Below are positions 5,898 to 6,466 of a stretch of 6,466 nt of DNA, piece after piece (the first letter of the stretch is position 1; each line of letters begins with the position of its first letter). The stretch is from assembly GCA_012962055.1 (NCBI GenBank), contig DTYD01000069.1, forward strand, positions 1 through 6,466, in the 5' to 3' direction. This stretch comes from Hadesarchaea archaeon (GTDB taxonomy: Archaea > Hadarchaeota > Hadarchaeia > Hadarchaeales > Hadarchaeaceae). The notes beneath the pieces are model-generated. The model saw only the letters and a list, made by a program, of their open reading frames with translations, made no database searches and was not told where the DNA came from. The position numbers were made by a program, and so were the translations under genes.

Positions 5898-6466
5898 ATG
5901 AAAATCCTCGGTGTGATCCCGGCTAGGGTGGCCCAAAAGGAATTCTCAGAAAAAATTTGAGAAAATTAGCAGGTAAACCGCTGATCTCATATGTTATCGA
6001 GGCTGCGCTCAAATCGAAACGGCTGGGGCGGGTCATCGTCTCCACAGAGGACGGGGAAATAGCGAGGGTTGCCGAGCGCTGCGGTGCAGAGGTGCCTTTT
6101 ATCCGGCCCGCCCCACTGGCCCGCGATGAGGTCTCTCTTGTACCTGTGGTTCAGCACGCCGTAAAGTATCTAAGAGAAAGAGAGGGTTGGAACGCGGAGA
6201 TCGTTGCGTCGATTCAACCAACTTCCCCATTACTCGAAGATAAGGATATAGACTCAGCTATTGGGAAACTGTCAAAAACCGGGTGCGATTCTGTCGTGAC
6301 CGTATGCAAACTCACGCACGGACACCCGTACTGGTCCCTAAAAATGAAAGGTGACAAAATTCTTCCGTTTTATCCAAAAGGGTTCAGATGTCTGCAAAAA
6401 CAGGACTTACTCCCTTTCTACATTATAAACGGCGCATTATATGTCCGCAGAAGAAAAGTGCTGGAA
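5898..6466 (+). pseudogene. neuA: NeuA-like CMP-nonulosonate synthetase with -1 frameshift, 3'-partial
   Basis: From the ATG at 5898 the frame reads MKILGVIPAR, the exact start expected of CMP-sialic/legionaminic acid synthetases, then meets TGA at 5958-5960. The family sequence continues in another frame, open after a TAG at 5924-5926 and running to the window end. It gives GGPKGILRKNLRKLAGKP, then STEDGEIA, GAEVPFIRP, IQPTSPLLE and NGALYV. Adding one base at the G run 5926-5928 joins both parts into the canonical PARGG-x-K loop. About 190 residues are visible and the usual C-terminal SxDxD region lies outside. Unlike the fused NeuA domain upstream, this copy keeps the classical motifs apart from S-to-P and P-to-L changes in the loop. 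It may be a pseudogene, an assembly or read error, or a recoded gene. A TTG at 5957 could restart translation but would lose the nucleotide-binding loop. Confidence 0.82.

Noticed and set aside
5950..5955. A6 run as the frameshift site in neuA
   Set aside because: Shifting here leaves VAQKEFSEK in the nucleotide-binding loop; shifting at the G run 5926-5928 restores a family-like GGPKGILRK, so the G run is preferred.

Overview
This 6.5-kb window is a compact surface-glycan biosynthesis locus built around nonulosonic (sialic-acid-like) sugars. It holds seven protein genes and almost no intergenic DNA. No RNA genes, mobile elements or CRISPR arrays are visible. The host cannot be fixed from sequence alone. 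Arg codons are often AGA/AGG, Ile is often ATA, genes overlap by ATGA or share Shine-Dalgarno sequences, and the dehydrogenase has an unusual active-site context. This fits an uncultured archaeon slightly better than a typical bacterium, but that is an inference of modest confidence.

Layout. Bases 1-618 (+) are the C-terminal part of a UDP-HexNAc-type nucleotide-sugar dehydrogenase whose 5' end lies outside the window. Next come a NeuB-family synthase (644-1666), an SpsF-like cytidylyltransferase (1663-2439), a fusion of a family-2 glycosyltransferase with a NeuA-like CMP-sugar synthetase (2426-3814), and a second, more canonical NeuB synthase (3817-4827). These five genes read in one direction and are spaced from -14 to +25 bp apart, so they look like one transcription unit. 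A radical SAM protein with a SPASM/twitch-like C-terminus (4799-5869) lies on the opposite strand, overlapping the end of the second NeuB tail-to-tail. Divergent from it, a second stand-alone NeuA-like gene begins at 5898 and runs off the window. It carries a one-base frameshift just after its PAR motif.

How the genes may work together. NeuB enzymes condense a 6-carbon amino sugar with phosphoenolpyruvate to give a 9-carbon ulosonic acid. SpsF/NeuA-type cytidylyltransferases activate such acids as CMP-sugars, and a glycosyltransferase places sugars on a carrier or protein. Two unlike NeuBs and three cytidylyltransferase-type domains suggest two different acids, or two branches of one pathway. 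The dehydrogenase would supply a UDP-hexuronic acid for the same glycan. The radical SAM enzyme is the unexplained member and could tailor a sugar. Genes that make the NeuB substrate (hydrolysing 2-epimerase, dehydratase, aminotransferase, acetyltransferase) are not in the window.

Most notable observations: the GT2-NeuA fusion, whose cytidylyltransferase half has altered nucleotide- and metal-binding motifs; the frameshifted second NeuA; and the radical SAM gene set in opposite orientation between the second NeuB and NeuA genes.
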